Assembly: GCA_027048265.1 (NCBI GenBank)
Contig: JALTXS010000006.1
Span: 1 to 7,593, forward strand
Direction of reading: 5' to 3'
Origin: Desulfurococcales archaeon
GTDB lineage: Archaea > Thermoproteota > Thermoprotei_A > Sulfolobales > Fervidicoccaceae
DNA: 7,593 nucleotides
Every line of letters starts with the position of its first letter. The stretch's first letter is position 1. The position numbers and the translations under genes were made by a program. The notes under the pieces were generated by a model. The model did not search any database. It was given only the letters and a program-made list of their open reading frames with translations, and was not told the origin of the DNA. Shown in pieces: positions 4,316-7,593 of this stretch.

Positions 4316-6913
4316 TTAGACCTCGCAGGTTGGGCATCCGCCTGCGTAGTCCTCCTCTACAGCTATTAGTTCCTGTTTTCCAATCCTGAGCTTCTTGGGA
4401 GCCATTCTTGTTTCTCTTGTTTTTTGCTTTGTAGTAGTAGAGCCGTTTCCTTCTCTCTTCTCATCCCTCTTTATACCCTTGTTCAGCACCTGCATGCTTT
4501 TGCTCTTATCCCTGTAAACGGTGGTGCCTTTTATACCCAGTTTCCATGCCAGCTTGTAGACCATATCTACCGTTTCCTGCCTCTCCTCGTTCTTCATATT
4601 TATGGTCTTGCTTACACCTGTGTCACACCATGCTTGCCATACTGCCTGGTGCAGTATATGGTAGAGGGGGCTGACGTCATAGGCTGTCTTATAGACTTCC
4701 TTCATCCAGTCCGGTATGAAGTCCGCATCCTGTATGCTACCGTTTTCCGCTATTTTCCTTATCACCCACTCGCTGTCAAGGTGCTCCCTTTTCAGATCTT
4801 GTAGGAAAGTCCGGTCTATCTCTATAAAGCTCCCCACACTCACCAGTCTTAGGAAGGCCAGCGCGAATATGGGCTCTATGCCGCTGCTGGTGCCGCTTAT
4901 TATGCTTATCGTGCCTGTAGGTGCTATGCTAAGTATGGTTGCGTTCCTTATGCCATGTTTCTCGTATAGTTCCTCCACCTTGCTCCAATCTATAGCTGGT
5001 ATTGGTATTTCGGGTTCCTTGACCTCCAGGCCCGCTCTCCTGGCCAGCTCCTCTAGGGACGGTGCTGTTCTCCACAGGGGTCTGTAGAGCCTCCTATCGA
5101 AGGCGGGGAAGGTCCCCTTTTCCGCGGCAAGTTCTATGCTCGCTATTGAGGCATTGTACGCTATCCACTCGGCAACCTTGTAGCCTAGGAATATGGCTTC
5201 TGGGCTATCATAGGGTATTCTGAGACGGGCTAGCATGTGGGCCCATCCCATTATGCCTAAGCCGACCTTCCTTGTCCTGAGGTTAGCCTCTGTTATCTGG
5301 GGCAGGGGATGCCTGTTCTTGTCAATTACGTTGTCCAGAAACCTTATGGCTAGCTTCACGTCTCTCGCGAGGGCGTCCCAGTCAATAGTTGGCTTCCCAT
5401 CTTCACCTGTCTTGACATATGCCTCTAGGTTAATGCTTCCCAGGTTACAGCTTTCCCAGTCGAGTAGGGGTTGCTCGCTGCAAGGGTTGGTAGCGTTTAT
5501 CTTACCCAGATACCATGCAGGGTGTCTTCTGTTCATCTCATCGATGAAGACCACGCCGGGGTCGCCACTGTCCCAGGCGCCGAAAGTGATCATATTGAAG
5601 AGCTCGCGTGCATCAACCCATTCTACTATAGCGTCCTGGTCTTCTGCAATAGCAAGGGCTTCTTCCCATGTGAGTATTCTTGTCTCGTCGAGGGGGACGC
5701 TACCCCCCTTCTCCTCAAGCTCCCTTATTATCTCCTCCTGCACCCACTCCTCCTCGATGCTGTGCCTTGCCCTTACTATTGCATAATACCTGCTGTCACT
5801 CTTACCTGGAACCAAGCTTGTTTTCCTCGGGTTTATCAGGGGCCATTTTTCCCCCTTTTCCACAGCCTCCATGAACTTGTCGTAGATGCCCACGCTTATG
5901 TTAAAGTTCTGGAGATGTACGTCTTTGAGCTCACCTGTCTTAGATCTTATGAACCTCTTTATATCAGGGTGCCATACGTGGAGGATGCCCATGTTGGCTC
6001 CACGTCTCTTCCCACCCTGTTTTATTACCTCGGTATTGACGTCGAAAAGCCTCATGAAGCTGAGGGGGCCACTCGCCACACCTGCAGTGCTGCGTACGAC
6101 GTCACCCTCAGGCCTTAGTTCGCTGAAGTCAAAACCCGTGCCCCCACCCTGCTGCTGTATGAGAGCCTGGGCCCTAAGTGCATCATGTATTCCCTCACCT
6201 TCGGGGGTCACGATTGAGTCTCTAACGGGTATCACGTAGCAAGCGCTCAGCACGCCGTTTCGGGTTCCCGCATTCATAAGCGTGGGCGTGTTTGGCATGA
6301 ACCTTAGGCTCGACATGAACTCGTAGAAGAGTTTCTCGTAGTGGTCCCTAAGCCCAGGTTTTTCGGCAGAGGCTATGAAGCGTGCCACCCTCATGAAGAG
6401 CTTCTGGGGGGTTTCTATGTACCTCCTTGTCTCTGGGTCTTTTAACAGGTACCTTGCCTCAAGCACCTTGAGGGCATTGTATGTTATCTTGAGGTCGCGG
6501 GGATCGAATTCCTTCCACACCCCCTTTCCATATACCTGGTTATATATACGGGCTAACACGTATCTCTTAGCAGCTTCTTCCCACGTGGGGTTCTCCACAA
6601 TCATCTCAACCATGCTTTTCTCTATAGTGTCTGATATCGTCTGAGTGTTGATGGGTTCCTTGGAGCTTGAGAGAGAATTCACTACCTTTTCTATAACGTG
6701 TTCTATTTCATGTATGGGGATGCCCTCTATACCTTCCGCAGCTTTCCTTATGCTCTTCTCCACCTTGTACATGTCGAATGGTTGTTTTCTACCGTCTCTC
6801 TTTAAAATTTGGGGGAGGGTTCTAGCTTCCTCCCCAGTGGCTTTACTTTTCAGGTGTACTTCACTTGAAGGCCGCATGACATGCACCCGGCGTATTTGTT
6901 TTGTTTCTCCCAT
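4316..6913 (-). CDS. nrdJ: Adenosylcobalamin-dependent (class II) ribonucleoside-diphosphate reductase
   Basis: The 865-residue enzyme reduces ribonucleotides to deoxyribonucleotides through a thiyl radical generated from coenzyme B12, with no oxygen or activase needed. An N-terminal ATP-cone allosteric domain lies at about 32-125. The catalytic barrel follows, with RFMPNTPTLMNAG (204-216), redox Cys225 (LSAC), GGGTGFDFSELRP (256-268), thiyl-radical Cys478 in NPCSE, its redox partner Cys489 in WESCNLGSINL, and IAPTGTISIISGTSSGIEPIFAL (663-685). A variable basic linker (about 810-842) leads to the C-terminal CPTC (C860, C863), the arm that re-reduces the active site. Class II rather than I is inferred from these motif variants and the lack of a small-subunit gene nearby. 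No intein interrupts it. ATG 6913 gives the full ATP cone; Met13 is a possible alternative. An unusual hairpin sits just upstream. Confidence 0.94.
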   Translation of the reverse strand: MGETKQIRRVHVMRPSSEVHLKSKATGEEARTLPQILKRDGRKQPFDMYKVEKSIRKAAEGIEGIPIHEIEHVIEKVVNSLSSSKEPINTQTISDTIEKSMVEMIVENPTWEEAAKRYVLARIYNQVYGKGVWKEFDPRDLKITYNALKVLEARYLLKDPETRRYIETPQKLFMRVARFIASAEKPGLRDHYEKLFYEFMSSLRFMPNTPTLMNAGTRNGVLSACYVIPVRDSIVTPEGEGIHDALRAQALIQQQGGGTGFDFSELRPEGDVVRSTAGVASGPLSFMRLFDVNTEVIKQGGKRRGANMGILHVWHPDIKRFIRSKTGELKDVHLQNFNISVGIYDKFMEAVEKGEKWPLINPRKTSLVPGKSDSRYYAIVRARHSIEEEWVQEEIIRELEEKGGSVPLDETRILTWEEALAIAEDQDAIVEWVDARELFNMITFGAWDSGDPGVVFIDEMNRRHPAWYLGKINATNPCSEQPLLDWESCNLGSINLEAYVKTGEDGKPTIDWDALARDVKLAIRFLDNVIDKNRHPLPQITEANLRTRKVGLGIMGWAHMLARLRIPYDSPEAIFLGYKVAEWIAYNASIASIELAAEKGTFPAFDRRLYRPLWRTAPSLEELARRAGLEVKEPEIPIPAIDWSKVEELYEKHGIRNATILSIAPTGTISIISGTSSGIEPIFALAFLRLVSVGSFIEIDRTFLQDLKREHLDSEWVIRKIAENGSIQDADFIPDWMKEVYKTAYDVSPLYHILHQAVWQAWCDTGVSKTINMKNEERQETVDMVYKLAWKLGIKGTTVYRDKSKSMQVLNKGIKRDEKREGNGSTTTKQKTRETRMAPKKLRIGKQELIAVEEDYAGGCPTCEV

Positions 6914-6915
6914 TA

Positions 6916-6935
6916 CGGTGGGCCAATCCCCACCG
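6916..6935 (-). promoter_or_regulatory. Perfect 7-bp hairpin in the nrdJ leader, 2 nt from the start codon
   Basis: CGGTGGG (- strand, 6935-6929), a GATTGG loop, then CCCACCG (6922-6916), ending 2 nt before ATG 6913. The GGTGGGG that best resembles a Shine-Dalgarno lies in the 5' arm and would be masked when the hairpin forms. A TATA-like CAATATATAG (6970-6961) predicts an mRNA start near 6940, just ahead of the hairpin. Confidence 0.55.
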
Positions 6936-6970
6936 AGCCCGGTAGATTATTGGGATTTTACTATATATTG

Positions 6971-7333
6971 GAAAACCGTTAGGTAAGCTGGTGGGGGTGC
7001 CTAACCCTAGGATAAGTGCCCTCGGGAGACACTGGCGAAATTTTTCTTTTAGACCCTTGTTAAAATAAGCTTAACCGGGTTGTCACATGTGGTTTTCCAT
7101 GATAGAGTCATGTTAAAGTGTTTAAATCTGGTATTACTTGAAGCGGGCTATTCCCAAGCAAGACCCTGATACATGACCAAGCTGGCGTATGCTCTCAACT
7201 GGACCTCTCTCCCATTATCCCGCACGGGTTCGGAGACTGCTCTCCAACATTGGGGTAATACTTCTGCCTTCTGTAGGAATCCATCGAACCTATTAGTCAA
7301 CTTCGCTCAAAATCATAGAACAGGGGAAAGAGT
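6971..7333. other. Long intergenic region between divergent nrdJ and the TtuA/Ncs6-like gene
   Basis: About 360 bp without a convincing gene. It holds promoter-like elements, notably TTTAAAT at 7121-7127, and an inverted repeat CATGA-TAGAG-TCATG around 7098-7112. A short hairpin GGAGA-CTGC-TCTCC lies near 7232-7245. A 54-codon open frame from ATG 7173 to TGA 7337 has an unlikely composition for a hyperthermophile protein. No tRNA, SRP or RNase P motifs were recognised. It may be a long 5' leader or an unrecognised small RNA. Confidence 0.4.
7115..7127 (+). promoter_or_regulatory. Archaeal promoter-like BRE/TATA element
   Basis: AAAGTG followed by TTTAAAT is a good BRE plus TATA match. Usual spacing puts a transcript start near 7150, about 185 nt ahead of the TTG start at 7334. 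It would be either the promoter of a long leader for that gene or of a separate small RNA. Confidence 0.45.
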
Positions 7334-7593
7334 TTGAGTAATTGCGAACGGTGTAAGCGTAGACCTGCAGTAATTTATAGGAGGCTGACCCGGCAGAAGC
7401 TTTGCTTGGGATGTTATATAGATTATACTATCAGGATTGTAAAGCGTAACATGTCCTCCCTTAGGGGCATGACACCCAAAACGCCTATCTATGTGGCTAT
7501 TCACCCACTGATGCTTTTAGAGAGTCTCCTTCTCGTCTACGTGGTTTCCCGGATCGAAAAACGCTACGGCTCGGAGCCGCATGTTATGCTCCT
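7334..7593 (+). CDS. TtuA/Ncs6-related protein with N-terminal zinc ribbon but no visible PP-loop (3' end outside window)
   Basis: The first 86 codons are visible. The protein opens with C4-ER-C7 and C24-LG-C27 in the setting KRRPAVIYRRLTRQKLC, followed by a helix. This is the N-terminal zinc ribbon of the TtuA/Ncs6 family, which 2-thiolates tRNA. In that family a strand then leads into the ATP pyrophosphatase loop SGGKDS. Here the strand IYVAI (52-56) is followed by HPLMLLES (57-64) and a helix ending in RIEKRYGSE, so the loop glycines and lysine are missing. This recalls Ncs2/Ctu2, the catalytically altered partner of Ncs6. The TTG start is chosen because the frame opens only after the stop at 7316-7318, AGGGGAA (7322-7328) lies 5 nt upstream, and the zinc ribbon begins at residue 4. 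The tRNA-thiolation role is inferred from the family. The family call is moderate because only the N-terminus is seen. Confidence 0.68.
   Translation, partial: MSNCERCKRRPAVIYRRLTRQKLCLGCYIDYTIRIVKRNMSSLRGMTPKTPIYVAIHPLMLLESLLLVYVVSRIEKRYGSEPHVML

Noticed and set aside
5235..5786. Long + strand frames opposite nrdJ
   Set aside because: They are codon-bias shadows of nrdJ, rich in Ser/Leu/Cys with no domain, start signal or promoter, while the opposite frame encodes all ribonucleotide reductase motifs.
7173..7337. A 54-residue coding gene upstream of the TtuA/Ncs6-like gene
   Set aside because: The composition is unlike neighbouring proteins, there is no clear ribosome binding site, and no family is recognised. 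It is kept only as part of the leader observation.
7313..7504. A - strand 63-residue frame near the right edge
   Set aside because: It overlaps antisense to the zinc-ribbon coding frame, has no recognisable domain or upstream signals, and is best explained as a shadow.

Overview
The window looks like chromosome from a hyperthermophilic crenarchaeon, most likely in or near the Desulfurococcales. The evidence is a Pelota translation-rescue factor, an intron-containing tRNA with a bulge-helix-bulge splice site, AGG/ATA-rich codon use, TATA-box promoters, GGTG-type ribosome binding sites and leaderless-looking starts. The genus cannot be fixed from sequence alone.

Layout, left to right. The 3' part of thyX (flavin-dependent thymidylate synthase, + strand) runs in from the left edge to 464. 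It is followed by the 5' half of a tRNA-Gln(UUG), + strand, at 527. Next comes a divergent pair: a small ribbon-helix-helix regulator (- strand, 598-801) and a minimal-nucleotidyltransferase-fold protein (+ strand, 860-1606). A radical SAM protein of the COG2108 type follows (1671-2741) and converges on pelA (Pelota, - strand, 2759-3847). Upstream of pelA lie a tRNA-Met(CAU) with a 35-nt intron (- strand, 4012-4126) and, 16 nt further upstream, the 3' half of tRNA-Gln (- strand, 4143-4201). nrdJ, an adenosylcobalamin-dependent class II ribonucleotide reductase, fills 4316-6913 (- strand). After a long intergenic region, the beginning of a TtuA/Ncs6-related protein (+ strand, from a TTG start at 7334) runs off the right edge. 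It keeps the N-terminal zinc ribbon but seems to lack the PP-loop ATPase signature.

The most striking object is the split tRNA-Gln. Its halves lie about 3.6 kb apart on opposite strands. Together they rebuild a complete cloverleaf: seven Watson-Crick acceptor pairs, five anticodon-stem pairs and full D and T arms. Each half carries a precursor extension starting at the 37/38 position, and the extensions form a perfect 16-bp duplex with a bulge-helix-bulge junction next to it. This is the architecture of trans-spliced archaeal tRNAs. On the + strand the two extension sequences are identical 16-bp direct repeats bracketing the segment. That fits an origin by inversion of the pelA-to-RHH segment, with one breakpoint in the intron hairpin of a once contiguous tRNA-Gln gene.

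Functional themes: thyX and nrdJ both serve DNA precursor synthesis. The tRNA genes, Pelota and the TtuA/Ncs6-like protein belong to translation, its quality control and probably tRNA modification. The nucleotidyltransferase-fold, radical SAM and RHH proteins have recognisable folds but no assignable substrate.
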